From: Halobacterium sp. DL1
GTDB lineage: Archaea; Halobacteriota; Halobacteria; Halobacteriales; Halobacteriaceae
Direction: 5' to 3'
Assembly (NCBI GenBank): GCA_000230955.3
Contig: CP007060.1
Span: 1,736,001 to 1,800,000, forward strand
DNA length: 64,000 nt
Shown here: in pieces, positions 32,513 through 41,527 of the stretch
Position numbering within the stretch: the stretch's first letter is position 1
How the letters are laid out: each line of letters opens with the position of its first letter
Position numbers and translations under genes: made by a program
The notes under the pieces: generated by a model
What the model was told of the DNA's origin: nothing
The model's input: only the letters and a program-made list of their open reading frames with translations
Database searches by the model: none

Positions 32513-33427
32513 ATGGTTTCCGAGCTCTTCGACCCCGACCGCTGGGAGGCGGTCGACGACGTCGACTTCGAGGACGTGACGTACCACCGCGGCACGGACG
32601 TGGACGCCGTGCGCATCGCGTTCGACCGCCCCGAGGTGCGCAACGCCTTCCGCCCTGGCACCGTCGACGAACTCGCGGAGGCCCTCGACCACGCCAAGCG
32701 CCAGGCCGACGTGGGCTGCGTGCTCCTGACGGGCAACGGCCCGAGCCCAGAGGACGACGGCTGGGCGTTCTGCTCGGGCGGCGACCAGTCTGTCCGGGGT
32801 GACTCCGGCTACGAGTACCGCGACGACGACGAGGCCGGCGCCGCGGAGGACGATTCGGTGCGCGAGGCGAAGGCGGGCCGCCTCCACATCCTCGAAGTCC
32901 AGCGCGCAATCCGCTTCATGCCCAAGCCCGTGGTCGCCGTCGTCCCCGGGTGGGCAGTCGGCGGCGGCCACTCGCTCCACGTTGTCTGTGACATGACCCT
33001 CGCCAGCGAGGAGCACGCGAAGTTCCTCCAGACGGACCCGGACGTCGCCTCCTTCGACGCCGGCTTCGGCTCCGCGTACCTCGCCAAGCAGGTCGGCCAG
33101 AAGAAGGCTCGCGAGATATTCTTCCGCGGGAAGACTTACTCCGCCGAGGAGGCCGCCGACATGGGGATGGTCAACGAAGTCATTCCCCACGACGACCTCG
33201 AGGACGTGGCCCTGGAGTGGGCCGACGAGATGGCGAGCAAGTCGCCCACGGCCATGCGGATGCTGAAGTACGCGTTCAATATGGCCGACGACGGCCTCGT
33301 CGACCAGCAGGTGTTCGCGGGCGAGGCGACCCGACTCGGCTACATGACCGACGAGGCCAGGGAGGGCCGCGAGGCGTTCATGGAGGGCCGGGAGCCCGAC
33401 TTCTCGAAGTACCCCTGGCACTACTGA
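32513..33427 (+). CDS. menB: 1,4-dihydroxy-2-naphthoyl-CoA synthase
   Basis: A 304-residue crotonase-fold enzyme closing the second ring of the naphthoquinone from o-succinylbenzoyl-CoA. Oxyanion-hole and active-site segments are RPEVRNAFRPGTVDELAEAL, GWAFCSGGDQSVRG, and VVPGWAVGGGHSLHVVCDMTL. TDPDVASFDAGFGSAYLAKQ is typical of MenB, as is the C-terminal EGREAFMEGREPDFSKYPW. The start is ATG 32513, after a T-rich promoter. Confidence 0.93.
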   Translation: MVSELFDPDRWEAVDDVDFEDVTYHRGTDVDAVRIAFDRPEVRNAFRPGTVDELAEALDHAKRQADVGCVLLTGNGPSPEDDGWAFCSGGDQSVRGDSGYEYRDDDEAGAAEDDSVREAKAGRLHILEVQRAIRFMPKPVVAVVPGWAVGGGHSLHVVCDMTLASEEHAKFLQTDPDVASFDAGFGSAYLAKQVGQKKAREIFFRGKTYSAEEAADMGMVNEVIPHDDLEDVALEWADEMASKSPTAMRMLKYAFNMADDGLVDQQVFAGEATRLGYMTDEAREGREAFMEGREPDFSKYPWHY

Positions 33428-33451
33428 GCAGCGTGGGAGCGCCGACGTCCA

Positions 33452-34003
33452 TCAGCTCTGGACGGCCGAGGGGTTGGTCGAGTGGGTCTTCGAGTAGTAG
33501 AGCGCGACGTTGAGGACGACGCCCGCGACGAGGAGCCCCCAGTTGAACCACGGGTTGTTGTACCAGACGATGTCGATGCCGAGGGACTGCTGGTAGAGCG
33601 GCCAGAACGGCTCGGTGGCCTCGGCGATGTCGGGGGCCGACAGCATGTCCGCGAAGATGTGGGCGAGGCCGGCGACCCACACCATCACGAACCCGAACGA
33701 GTAGGCGTCCCACGCCGTGTCGGGGGAGAACCACTCCGAGTCGCCGAGCGTTCGCCGGAGAACCAGGCCGACCAGGGGGCCGATGACGGCCGCCAAGAGC
33801 GTCACCGCCAGAATGGTGTGCATGATGCCGTGGTGTTTGACGGTCTCGAAGACGCGCCGTAGGTAGAGGTCGGTGTCCGGGAGCATTCCGAACCAGACGC
33901 CAACACCGACGAACGTCGCGGCTGTTTTCGGCGTGTCGAGAATGAACCACGCCGGAGCGAGCCAGATGAGCGCCATCCCGAGGTGACCAGCGACGTCGAC
34001 CAT
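33452..34003 (-). CDS. membrane-bound metal-dependent hydrolase (YdjM/DUF457-like)
   Basis: A 183-residue membrane protein. MVDVAGHLGMALIWLAPAWF is the family opening; VWFGMLPDTDLYLRRVFETV is followed by HHGIMHTILAVTLLA. Conserved Asp and His residues (PDTD, HHGIMHT, HIFADML) lie near the ends of four predicted spans, as in the YdjM/DUF457 group. The chosen start is ATG 34003; an ATG two codons upstream (34009) is equally possible. Substrate unknown. Confidence 0.78.
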   Translation of the reverse strand: MVDVAGHLGMALIWLAPAWFILDTPKTAATFVGVGVWFGMLPDTDLYLRRVFETVKHHGIMHTILAVTLLAAVIGPLVGLVLRRTLGDSEWFSPDTAWDAYSFGFVMVWVAGLAHIFADMLSAPDIAEATEPFWPLYQQSLGIDIVWYNNPWFNWGLLVAGVVLNVALYYSKTHSTNPSAVQS

Positions 34004-34148
34004 ACACATCGTTTTCGCCGCACGTCCGTATGCGTGATGGCACCCGTCGGCCAATACCGCAGGCCGATTCAGGACGAGTGTCGCGGACCCCCGTCGAAAA
34101 ATCGAAACAGATTCAGTCGGCGGGTCGCTCCTCGCCCTTCGGTCCGAC

Positions 34149-34970
34149 TCAGAGGTACTGGTCCTCGATGGGGACGCTGTCCTCGTTCACGCGGTTGAAC
34201 TCGACGGCGACCAGGTTCCCGGCAGGATTGAACAGCTCCCACTCTTCCTGGACAGTGTAGATGGCCCCGTCCTCGACCGTCGCGTCCTCCTGTGGGAAGA
34301 AGAGGAACTCGTCGTCCGCCCCGAGGTACTGGGCGTGGTGGGTGTTGTAGTCGGTGAACAGCCCGCTCTGTGCGACGTCGTCGGGAACCCACCCCTGTTG
34401 ACCGGAGACGACCCGGAAGATCGAGCCGGGCGAGAAGTTCCGCGGCCGCAGCGCGCCCTCGCCACCCTCGTCGAGCACCTCGACCTGGTTGTTGTCCACG
34501 AGGTCGAAGGTGAACTCCTGGTCGTCGACGGTCTGGAACTGGACCTGGACGATTCCCTCGGCACCGCCGCCGTCGACGAACTGGAGGTTCTCGCTCAGCT
34601 GGTACAGCTCGCCCTCCTCGACCTGCACGTCCGGCGGGAGGAACAGCAGGACCTCCTCGTTGGTGTTGAAGTACTCGACGACACGGACGGAGACCCCCTC
34701 CAGTGCCTGTGCGGCGTCGCCCTCGACGGCGTCGAGGCTCGGCGGTTCTTCCAGCTCCGGCGACTGGACGCGGAAGACGGCGCCGGGACGGGCCTCGTCG
34801 TTGAACATCCAGGCGCTCGTCCCGCTCTGGTTGCCGCCGCCGTCGCCCTCCTGGGCCACCGCACTCCCCGAGAGTCCGACCAGGGAAGCGAGCGTCGCTG
34901 CACCGCCTGCTTTGAGGATCGATCGTCGCGAACTCTCTACGCCACGCTCTGAGTGAGATGTCTTGACCAT
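34149..34970 (-). CDS. Tat-exported protein with two similar repeats
   Basis: A 273-residue secreted protein. The Tat signal is SSRRSILKAGGAATLASLVG with AVAQEGD as the likely cleavage region. The mature part has two related modules: ARPGAVFRVQSPELEEPPSL up to about residue 150, and FSPGSIFRVVSGQQGWVPDD to the end. Both have a PG-[AS]-[VI]-FRV start and a DEFLFF/EEVLLFLPP strand. No enzyme motif is seen and I do not recognise the family. The start is ATG 34970, just upstream of RR; longer frames add nothing signal-like. Confidence 0.75.
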   Translation of the reverse strand: MVKTSHSERGVESSRRSILKAGGAATLASLVGLSGSAVAQEGDGGGNQSGTSAWMFNDEARPGAVFRVQSPELEEPPSLDAVEGDAAQALEGVSVRVVEYFNTNEEVLLFLPPDVQVEEGELYQLSENLQFVDGGGAEGIVQVQFQTVDDQEFTFDLVDNNQVEVLDEGGEGALRPRNFSPGSIFRVVSGQQGWVPDDVAQSGLFTDYNTHHAQYLGADDEFLFFPQEDATVEDGAIYTVQEEWELFNPAGNLVAVEFNRVNEDSVPIEDQYL

Positions 34971-35203
34971 GAGTCGTAGTACCTGCGCGAATCCGTTGGG
35001 TTCTGAGACAGAAAAGCCGGCGAGATAGTTAATCAAGTAACGTCGGCTTTGTCCCGTCGGTGTCCACTGTACCAGCCCTTAGCGCTCGTTCCGGCCGGAT
35101 TCGCCGACCCGAGAACCCTCTAGGCCACCCTTTTTCGACCGCCGCCGAGGCGTATCGGTCACTTATTCGTCGTCTCCCATAAGACACCGCACGGGCAACC
35201 TGA

Positions 35204-35227
35204 CGGCGCACGGGTCGTCGTGTGCCG
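35204..35227. terminator. hairpin downstream of the histidine kinase gene
   Basis: Near-perfect inverted repeat CGGCGCACG/CGTGTGCCG (one mismatch, 6-base loop), 28 bases after the kinase stop. It has no T-run, so it could be a terminator-like or regulatory fold. It lies in the 284-base gap that otherwise shows no gene. Confidence 0.3.
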
Positions 35228-35254
35228 TGCGGGTACTTCCCGCCGGCCCGCCGT

Positions 35255-36448
35255 TCAGTCGACGGACGTGCCGAACGAGGAGGTGGGGTCGGCTGGCGAT
35301 TGCCCCGGCTCACTGGACGCCGTCGCTCGCGGGAGTGTTACCCTGAACGTGCTGCCCGCTGCCCCCGTCTCCACCAGTTCGATTGAGCCCCCATACTGCT
35401 CGACGAGTTTGGCCGCGAGGTGCGTCCCGAACCCGTGGTCGGCCGTCCGCTGTGACGGGCGGTCGAACAGCGTCTCGACCTCCTCCTCGGGGATGCCACG
35501 ACCGTTGTCTGTGATATCGACGGTCACGCGGTCGTCGGCCGCGTCCACACTCACGGACACCCTCGGCGGGCTGCTGTCGTTGTGCTCGACGGCGTTCGCC
35601 AGCAGGTTCCCGAACACGCGGAGCAGCAACGGGTCCGCCCAGACGTGAACTGATTCGGGCATCGACGTCTCGACCACCACGGTCTCGTCGAGGTCCTGGA
35701 GTTTCGCGACCTCCTCGACGAGCGTCTCCGTGAGGTCGACGGGTTCAGCCGTCGCCTCCCCGTCGGTCGCGAGCAGCAGGACACGGACGTCCTCGATGAC
35801 TCTCGTTATCTCCTCGCTGCGGCGGTGTATCGTGTCGCTGTGCTCGTACACGGGCGTCTCCTGGTCGTGGTCGTCCTTCAGAAGCGACGCGTACCCCGAG
35901 ATGACGTTGGAGGCGTTCAACACCTCGTGGCGCAGGAGGCTGTTGAGGTAGTCCAGCAGGTCACGCTGGGCCTCGAGGTGTTCGGCGTGGACCTCGGTGC
36001 GTTCGGCGTCCGTCGCTGCCTGGATGGCCCGGGCCTCGACGACGCCGATGAGGACGCCGACGCCCGCACCAACTGCGACGGCCCAGCGGAGCCAAGCGAA
36101 CCCCATGAGCGCGGAGTCGACGGGGAGCACGGTCATGAGAGCCAGGTTCAGGACGGCAGACACGACGGCGCCGACGACCGTCCAACGCCAGATGCGCCCG
36201 AACCGCTGGGGGTCGAGGTCGCTGCCCGCCAGCCAGTATCCGGCGTACGCGATACCCACCAGGAACGGCACCATCGTCGCCACCCCGACGAGGAACGCGC
36301 TGTCGAAGGCGAGGAAAACCGCAGATTCCTCCGGGGAGCCGAGGAGCCGGACGACGGCGTCGGCGACGATGAGGAGACCGAGGACGACGCTCGTCCCGAG
36401 TATCCGCGCCGGCGCCCGGCTATCGGCCCGGGCCGAGGGGATGGACAT
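35255..36448 (-). CDS. membrane sensor histidine kinase
   Basis: A 397-residue kinase. Residues 1 to about 140 hold four or five membrane spans (SVVLGLLIVADAVVRLL, AFLVGVATMVPFLVGIAYAG, VVGAVVSAVLNLALMTVLPV, RWAVAVGAGVGVLIGVVEA). The dimerisation/H-box is LLRHEVLNASNVISGYASLL with His174. The HATPase domain has FGNLLANAVEHND (N-box), VDITDNGRGIPEEE (G1) and GFGTHLAAKLVEQYGG (G2). The start is ATG 36448. No receiver gene is adjacent, so its partner is unknown; the haloarchaeal 'HEVLNA' H-box is typical. Confidence 0.88.
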   Translation of the reverse strand: MSIPSARADSRAPARILGTSVVLGLLIVADAVVRLLGSPEESAVFLAFDSAFLVGVATMVPFLVGIAYAGYWLAGSDLDPQRFGRIWRWTVVGAVVSAVLNLALMTVLPVDSALMGFAWLRWAVAVGAGVGVLIGVVEARAIQAATDAERTEVHAEHLEAQRDLLDYLNSLLRHEVLNASNVISGYASLLKDDHDQETPVYEHSDTIHRRSEEITRVIEDVRVLLLATDGEATAEPVDLTETLVEEVAKLQDLDETVVVETSMPESVHVWADPLLLRVFGNLLANAVEHNDSSPPRVSVSVDAADDRVTVDITDNGRGIPEEEVETLFDRPSQRTADHGFGTHLAAKLVEQYGGSIELVETGAAGSTFRVTLPRATASSEPGQSPADPTSSFGTSVD

Positions 36449-36607
36449 TCGTGCCACCAACGACCGGTCGTCTGTATAAACGCTGGGTTCGTACCACAAT
36501 CTGACATAGAGGGGTGCTAACACGTATCTCTGGCGCCGGAGGTGACGACTCGGAAGGCCGACGACCGACCGCCACCGCTTTTGTACCGCTGTCCGTAGAG
36601 CCGAGCA

Positions 36608-37543
36608 ATGAGCGACACGGCTGACGTGACGCGCCGGCAGGCGTGGCTGATGGCGGCCCGCCCGCACACGTTGCCGGCGGCCGCCGCACCCGTCGTCGTC
36701 GGGACAGGGCTCGCGGTCCACGCGGGCCTGTTCGCGGCGCTCCCGGCGCTCGCCGCCCTCGTCGGCGCGGCGCTGATACAGGTCGGCACGAACTTCGCGA
36801 ACGACTACTACGACGCCGTCCAGGGCGCGGACACCGACGAGCGCGAGGGGTTCACGCGGGTCACCGCGGGCGGCCTCATCGAACCCGAGCGCGTGAAGTT
36901 CGCGATGTACGCGACGTTCGCGCTCGCCATCCTCGACGGCACCTACCTCGTCTACGTCGGTGGCCTCCCGATTGTCGTCGTGGGCCTCGCTAGCGTCGCG
37001 TCCGGCATCGCGTACACCGGCGGCCCGTACCCGCTTGGCTACCACGGCCTCGGCGACCTGTTCGTCTTCGTCTTCTTCGGCGTGGTCGCCGTCACCGGCA
37101 CCTTCTACGTGCAGGCCGTCACCCACCTCGCCGACCCGCTGACGACGACGATTCCGCCGGGGACTGTGACGACGGCGGCGCTGGTCGCCAGCCTCCCCGT
37201 GGCGGCCCTCTCGACGGACATCCTCGTCGTGAACAACGTCCGCGACCGCGAGGAGGACGCGACGACGGGCAAGCGCACGCTCGCGGTCCGGTTCGGCTAC
37301 ACCGCCTCTCGCGTCCAGTTCGTCGCGCTGCTCGCGCTCGCCTACGTCGTGCCTCTCTGGTTCTACGTCGAGGGGTACAGCGCGGCCGTCTTCTTCCCGC
37401 TGCTCTCGCTCCCGCTCGCCGTCTCGGTGACCCGCACGCTGCTCTCGCGGACCGACGGCGAGGCGCTCAACCCCGCGCTCTCTCGCACCGGCCAATTACT
37501 CGCGGTGTACTCGGCGCTGTTCGCCGCCGGGTTCGCAGTATGA
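36608..37543 (+). CDS. menA: 1,4-dihydroxy-2-naphthoate polyprenyltransferase
   Basis: A 311-residue UbiA-family integral membrane prenyltransferase attaching the isoprenoid tail in menaquinone synthesis. The first Asp-rich motif is [18 protein letters not shown], the second [22 protein letters not shown]. About eight predicted spans follow. The start [20 protein letters not shown] leads into [16 protein letters not shown], typical of MenA. A T-rich element lies about 28 nt upstream. Its stop overlaps the menC start in ATGA, giving a coupled menA-menC-menE unit. Confidence 0.92.
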   Translation: MSDTADVTRRQAWLMAARPHTLPAAAAPVVVGTGLAVHAGLFAALPALAALVGAALIQVGTNFANDYYDAVQGADTDEREGFTRVTAGGLIEPERVKFAMYATFALAILDGTYLVYVGGLPIVVVGLASVASGIAYTGGPYPLGYHGLGDLFVFVFFGVVAVTGTFYVQAVTHLADPLTTTIPPGTVTTAALVASLPVAALSTDILVVNNVRDREEDATTGKRTLAVRFGYTASRVQFVALLALAYVVPLWFYVEGYSAAVFFPLLSLPLAVSVTRTLLSRTDGEALNPALSRTGQLLAVYSALFAAGFAV

Positions 37544-38535
37544 TTCGAGCCTTCACCCTCCCCCTGGCGCGACCGCTCCCGACGGCGAGAGGTACCATCG
37601 AGAACCGCTCGGGGTTCCTGTTCGCTCGAGACGGCGGCGTCGGCGAGGCCACCCCGCTCCCCGGGTGGACGGAGTCCCAGGACGACTGCGGGAGCGCGCT
37701 CCGTGACGCCGACGCCGCCGACGACTGGGCGGGCGCGCTCGACGCCTGCGAGGGCGCCCCCGCCGCCCGCCACGCCGTCTCACTGGCGAAACTCGACGCC
37801 GAGGCCCGGGAAGCGGGCGTCCCGCTCGCCGCGTACCTCGCGGACGACCCGGCCGACACGGTGACGGTGAACGCGACGGTCGGCGACGCGAGCGCGGCGG
37901 ACACGGCCGACGCCGTCCGGAACGCTGCGGACGCGGGCTTCGAGACGGTGAAGGTGAAGGTCGGCGCGCGTTCGCTCGACGAGGACGTCGAACGGCTGCG
38001 CGCCGCACACGACGAGACGGACGCCACGCTGCGCGCCGACGCGAACGGCGCGTGGTCCCGGGAGCGCGCCCGCGAGGCGTTCGACCGGCTGCGGGACTTC
38101 CACGTGTCGTACGTCGAGCAACCGCTCTCGGCCGACGACCTGGAGGGGCACCGCGGCCTGGGTGAGGAAGACGGCGTCGGCGTCGCGCTCGACGAGGCGC
38201 TGGTCACCCACGAGTTCGGAGCCATCCTCGACGCGGCGGACTACGTCGTGCTGAAGCCGATGGCGCTCGGCGGCGTCGACCGCGCCCGCCAGGCCGCCCT
38301 CGAAGCTCGCGAGGCGGGCGTCGAACCCGTCGTGACCACGACAATCGACGCCGTCGTCGCGCGGACCGCAGCGCTCCACCTCGCCGCGAGCGTCCCCGAC
38401 CTCCCGGCCTGTGGGCTCGCCACCGCCGACCGCCTCGCTGAAGACCTCGCCCCGGACCCCGCGCCAGTCGAGGACGGTCGGATGGCGGTCCCGGACGCAC
38501 CGGGACACGGCGTCGAGGGGGCCTTCGATGCGTGA
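37540..38535 (+). CDS. menC: o-succinylbenzoate synthase
   Basis: A 331-residue enolase-superfamily enzyme dehydrating SHCHC to o-succinylbenzoate. Catalytic and metal residues are in FETVKVKVG (KxK), LRADANGAW (Asp), YVEQPL (Glu), GVALDEAL (Asp) and VLKPMALGG (Lys). Overlapping starts and stops join it to menA and menE (8-base overlap). Confidence 0.9.
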   Translation: MIRAFTLPLARPLPTARGTIENRSGFLFARDGGVGEATPLPGWTESQDDCGSALRDADAADDWAGALDACEGAPAARHAVSLAKLDAEAREAGVPLAAYLADDPADTVTVNATVGDASAADTADAVRNAADAGFETVKVKVGARSLDEDVERLRAAHDETDATLRADANGAWSRERAREAFDRLRDFHVSYVEQPLSADDLEGHRGLGEEDGVGVALDEALVTHEFGAILDAADYVVLKPMALGGVDRARQAALEAREAGVEPVVTTTIDAVVARTAALHLAASVPDLPACGLATADRLAEDLAPDPAPVEDGRMAVPDAPGHGVEGAFDA

Positions 38536-39982
38536 CGCGGTCGCGCTGCAGACGGCGAGCAACCCCGACGCCACGGCGCTGATCGACGCGGAGAACGGTG
38601 AGGCGTGGACGTACGACGAACTCGACGACGCGGTCGAGGTGACTGCGGGCCGACTCGCGGCGCTCGGCGTCGAATCCAGCGACCGCGTCGGCGTGCTGAT
38701 GGAGACCCGGCCCGCGTTCGCCCGACTGGCGTTCGCCTGCGCCCGCCTCGGCGCCACCCTCGTCCCGCTGAACGCGCGCCTCGCCGTCCCGGAACTCCAG
38801 GAGCAGGTGCGGGCTGTCGAACCGGTCTCCGTCGTCTGCGAGGCGGAAACTGCTGACGACGCCCGGGAACTCGACGCGCCCGTCGCGAGCGTCGACGCAG
38901 GGAACTTGCCGGAACTCGCGGGCAGGAACACAGCGGAGTTCGAGGCCGCCAACCTCGCGTGGAGCGACACCCGCGCGCTCCTGTTCACCTCCGGAACGAC
39001 GGGGTCGCCGAAGGCAGTTCGCCTCACCTACGGGAACGTCGCCGCGAGCGCCGTCGCGTCGGCGTTCCGCCTCGGCGTGCTCCCCGACGACCGCTGGCTC
39101 TGCCCGCTGTCGATGTACCACACAGGCGGCCTCTCGGTCGTCCTCCGGTCGGCGCTCTACGGTACGACCGCTGTCCTGACCCGCGGGTTCGACGCCGCGG
39201 ACACGCTGGCCGCCCTCGACGACTACGACTGCACCGGCGTCTCGCTCGTCCCGACGATGCTCCGCCGGCTACTCGATTCGGGCGAGGTGTCCGACTCGCT
39301 GCGGTTCGCGCTCGTCGGCGGTGCGCCCACGCCCCCCGAACTCGTGGAGCGCGCGCTCGACGCCGGCGTGCCGGTCTGTCCCACGTACGGGATGACCGAG
39401 ACCGCCTCCCAGGTCGCGACGCTCCGTCCTGAGCAGGCGCGAGAGCGGCCGGAGAGCGTCGGCCGCCCGCTGCTCGGCACCGAGGTGACCGTCGTCGGCG
39501 ACGACGGCAACCCCGTGTCCCAGGGCGAGGTCGGCGAACTCGTCGTGTCGGGCCCGACGGTCACCCCAGGATACGTAGGCGGGAGAGGAGAGTCGTTCTG
39601 CGAGTTCGGCCTGCGGACGGGCGACCGCGGGCGCGTCGACACGGACGGCTTCCTCCACGTCGGCGGGCGGCGGGCCGACCAGATAGTCACTGGTGGCGAA
39701 AACGTCCACCCGGAAGAAGTCGGCAACGTGCTGAAGTCCCACCCCGGCGTCGAGGTAGCCGCGGTCGTCGGCGTCCCGGACGACGAGTGGGGCGAGCGGG
39801 TGGGCGCACTCGTCGTCCCGGCGGGCGACGTGACCGTCGAGGCCCTGGAAGCGTTCTGCGAGGACCGTCTCGCGGGCTACAAGCGCCCCCGCGTGGTGGC
39901 GTTCGCCGAGGAACTCCCACGGACAGCCTCGGGGACGGTCGACCGCGAGGCCGTTCGGCGCGCGCTCGCCGACGAGAACTAA
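38528..39982 (+). CDS. menE: o-succinylbenzoate-CoA ligase
   Basis: A 484-residue ANL-superfamily acyl-CoA synthetase. It shows the P-loop LLFTSGTTGSPKAVRLT, VPTMLRRLLDSGEV, the adenylation motif CPTYGMTETASQVATL, LRTGDRGRVDTDGFLHVGGR, and GYKRPRVVAF with the C-terminal catalytic-lysine region LPRTASGTVDREAVR. The start is ATG 38528, overlapping the menC end. It completes the second men block. Confidence 0.92.
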   Translation: MRDAVALQTASNPDATALIDAENGEAWTYDELDDAVEVTAGRLAALGVESSDRVGVLMETRPAFARLAFACARLGATLVPLNARLAVPELQEQVRAVEPVSVVCEAETADDARELDAPVASVDAGNLPELAGRNTAEFEAANLAWSDTRALLFTSGTTGSPKAVRLTYGNVAASAVASAFRLGVLPDDRWLCPLSMYHTGGLSVVLRSALYGTTAVLTRGFDAADTLAALDDYDCTGVSLVPTMLRRLLDSGEVSDSLRFALVGGAPTPPELVERALDAGVPVCPTYGMTETASQVATLRPEQARERPESVGRPLLGTEVTVVGDDGNPVSQGEVGELVVSGPTVTPGYVGGRGESFCEFGLRTGDRGRVDTDGFLHVGGRRADQIVTGGENVHPEEVGNVLKSHPGVEVAAVVGVPDDEWGERVGALVVPAGDVTVEALEAFCEDRLAGYKRPRVVAFAEELPRTASGTVDREAVRRALADEN

Positions 39983-40007
39983 GTGCGGGCGGCCCCTACG
40001 GTGGCCC

Positions 40008-40697
40008 GTGTGTACGCTGGCTCTCGCGTGGTGCGAGTTCGACGACGCGCCACTGGTGGTCGCCGCGAACCGTGACGAGGCAGTCGGCCGGCCGTCCTCG
40101 CCGCCCGCCGTCCGCGGGGACCAGCCCCGCGTTCTGATGCCCCGCGACGAGGAGGCCGGCGGAACGTGGATCGGCGTGAACGAACACCGCGTCTTCGTCG
40201 GCGTCACGAACCGTCCTGCCGACGTCGAGGGCGAGCGCTCGCGTGGCCTGCTCGTGACCGACGCGCTCGGCGCCGAGAGCGCGATGGACGCCCTCCAGCG
40301 CGTCGAGCGCGAGCTCGCCGAGCGCGACTACTCGGGGTTCAACCTCCTGCTCGCGGACGGCGAGGACTGCGTGCTGCTGGAGTGGGACGGCGTGCTCCGC
40401 ACCCACGACCTCGACCCCGGCACGCACGCGGTGGTGAACGCGGGATACGACGACGCCACCGAGAAGTCCCGCTGGGTGCGGGACGCGCTGTCTGGCCACG
40501 ACTCGCGGGCCGCGTGGCACGACGCCGCCCGGACGACAATGCGCGACCACGACGCCGGCGTCTGCCTCCACCACGACGGCTACGGCACGCGCTCGTCGTC
40601 CCTGCTCGCAATCTCGGCCGATGGGAGCGTCGACTACGAGTTCGCCGAGGGCCCGCCTTGTGAGAACGACTACCGGCGTGTGAACGACCACATTTAA
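40008..40697 (+). CDS. NRDE (TANGO2-like) family protein
   Basis: A 229-residue protein of the TANGO2/NRDE group. The GTG start at 40008 places Cys directly after the initiator (M-CTLALAW), as in the family, where the N-terminal Cys has been suggested to be a nucleophile. The name motif is ANRDEAVGRPSSPPAV. GGTWIGVNEHRVFVGVTNRP and a C-terminal YGTRSSSLLAI are also conserved. The animal homologue has been linked to haem handling; the archaeal role is unknown. A TATA box for the next gene overlaps its stop. Confidence 0.85.
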   Translation: MCTLALAWCEFDDAPLVVAANRDEAVGRPSSPPAVRGDQPRVLMPRDEEAGGTWIGVNEHRVFVGVTNRPADVEGERSRGLLVTDALGAESAMDALQRVERELAERDYSGFNLLLADGEDCVLLEWDGVLRTHDLDPGTHAVVNAGYDDATEKSRWVRDALSGHDSRAAWHDAARTTMRDHDAGVCLHHDGYGTRSSSLLAISADGSVDYEFAEGPPCENDYRRVNDHI

Positions 40698-40700
40698 ACG
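40693..40700 (+). promoter_or_regulatory. TATA box of the HTH gene at 40723
   Basis: TTTAAACG at 40693-40700, centred about 27 nt before ATG 40723 and overlapping the stop codon of the upstream NRDE gene. Confidence 0.55.
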
Positions 40701-40722
40701 GGTCGCGGTACGTATCACGCAT

Positions 40723-41079
40723 ATGAGCGCCGAAGCCACCGAGGCGGAACTCTCGGAGGACGAGCAGCACGGACTCGAACTCGTCCGGGAGACGCTCGGT
40801 ATCCACCAGAGCGAGTTCTGGAAGGAACTCGACGTCTCCTCGCGGAAGGGGAGTCGCATCGCCTCCAAACTGGAGGAGAAGGGCCTCGTCGAGCGCGAGG
40901 AGAGCGTCCACGAGGGGAACACCACCTACCTCATCACGCCCGTCATCGACGAGCGCAACCTCGACTTCTCGCTGTTGATGGCCGGCGAGATGCTGTCGCC
41001 GTTCGTCGGCGAGGAGGAGGTCGACCCGCAGGGCGACGCCTTCTCGCAGTGGATCATGAGCCTCGCGTACGAGGACTGA
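40723..41079 (+). CDS. MarR/Lrp-like winged-HTH protein
   Basis: A 118-residue regulator with the helices GLELVRETLGIHQSEFWKEL and DVSSRKGSRIASKLEEKGLV and the wing EREESVHEGNTTYLITPV, followed by an acidic dimerisation tail (LLMAGEMLSPFVGEEEVD). This form is widespread in haloarchaea. Monocistronic, with its own TATA box; target unknown. Confidence 0.8.
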   Translation: MSAEATEAELSEDEQHGLELVRETLGIHQSEFWKELDVSSRKGSRIASKLEEKGLVEREESVHEGNTTYLITPVIDERNLDFSLLMAGEMLSPFVGEEEVDPQGDAFSQWIMSLAYED

Positions 41080-41154
41080 GCCAGCGAGTCCCGCAGGGAC
41101 GACCAACCGCCGACGGCCGACGCCGTTTTGCCGTCCGCTTCCCACCTCCCAGCC

Positions 41155-41457
41155 ATGCCGACAGCCTACGTCACCGCACCCCAAGACGCGGCCGACGACC
41201 TGGCCGAGCGACTCGTCACTGAAGAACTCGCCGCGTGTGTGAACGTCGTCGACTGCCGCTCGGTGTACCGCTGGGAGGGCGACGTGGTCACTGACGACGA
41301 GGCCATCCTGCTCGCGAAGACCACCGACGACGCGTACGACGACCTCGCCGCGTCCGTCGAACGCGTCCACACCTACGACGTCCCCTGCGTCGAGCGCTTC
41401 GACGAGGACGACGTGGCGCCCGAGTTCGGCGCGTGGATTCGGGACTCGGTCGCGTGA
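41155..41457 (+). CDS. cutA: divalent cation tolerance protein CutA
   Basis: A 100-residue trimeric CutA1 protein, starting at ATG 41155 (MPTAYVTAPQ). The family blocks LVTEELAACVNVVDCRSVYRWEG, ILLAKTTDDAY and YDVPCVERFD are all present. CutA1 has been linked to copper/divalent cation tolerance; its exact role in archaea is not known. Confidence 0.9.
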   Translation: MPTAYVTAPQDAADDLAERLVTEELAACVNVVDCRSVYRWEGDVVTDDEAILLAKTTDDAYDDLAASVERVHTYDVPCVERFDEDDVAPEFGAWIRDSVA

Positions 41458-41527
41458 ACGGTCGCCGCCACCCGACCGGCGCGAGCGCTCTCGGTACGTC
41501 CAAGTGCCAGCACGCAGAACTCCGGAC

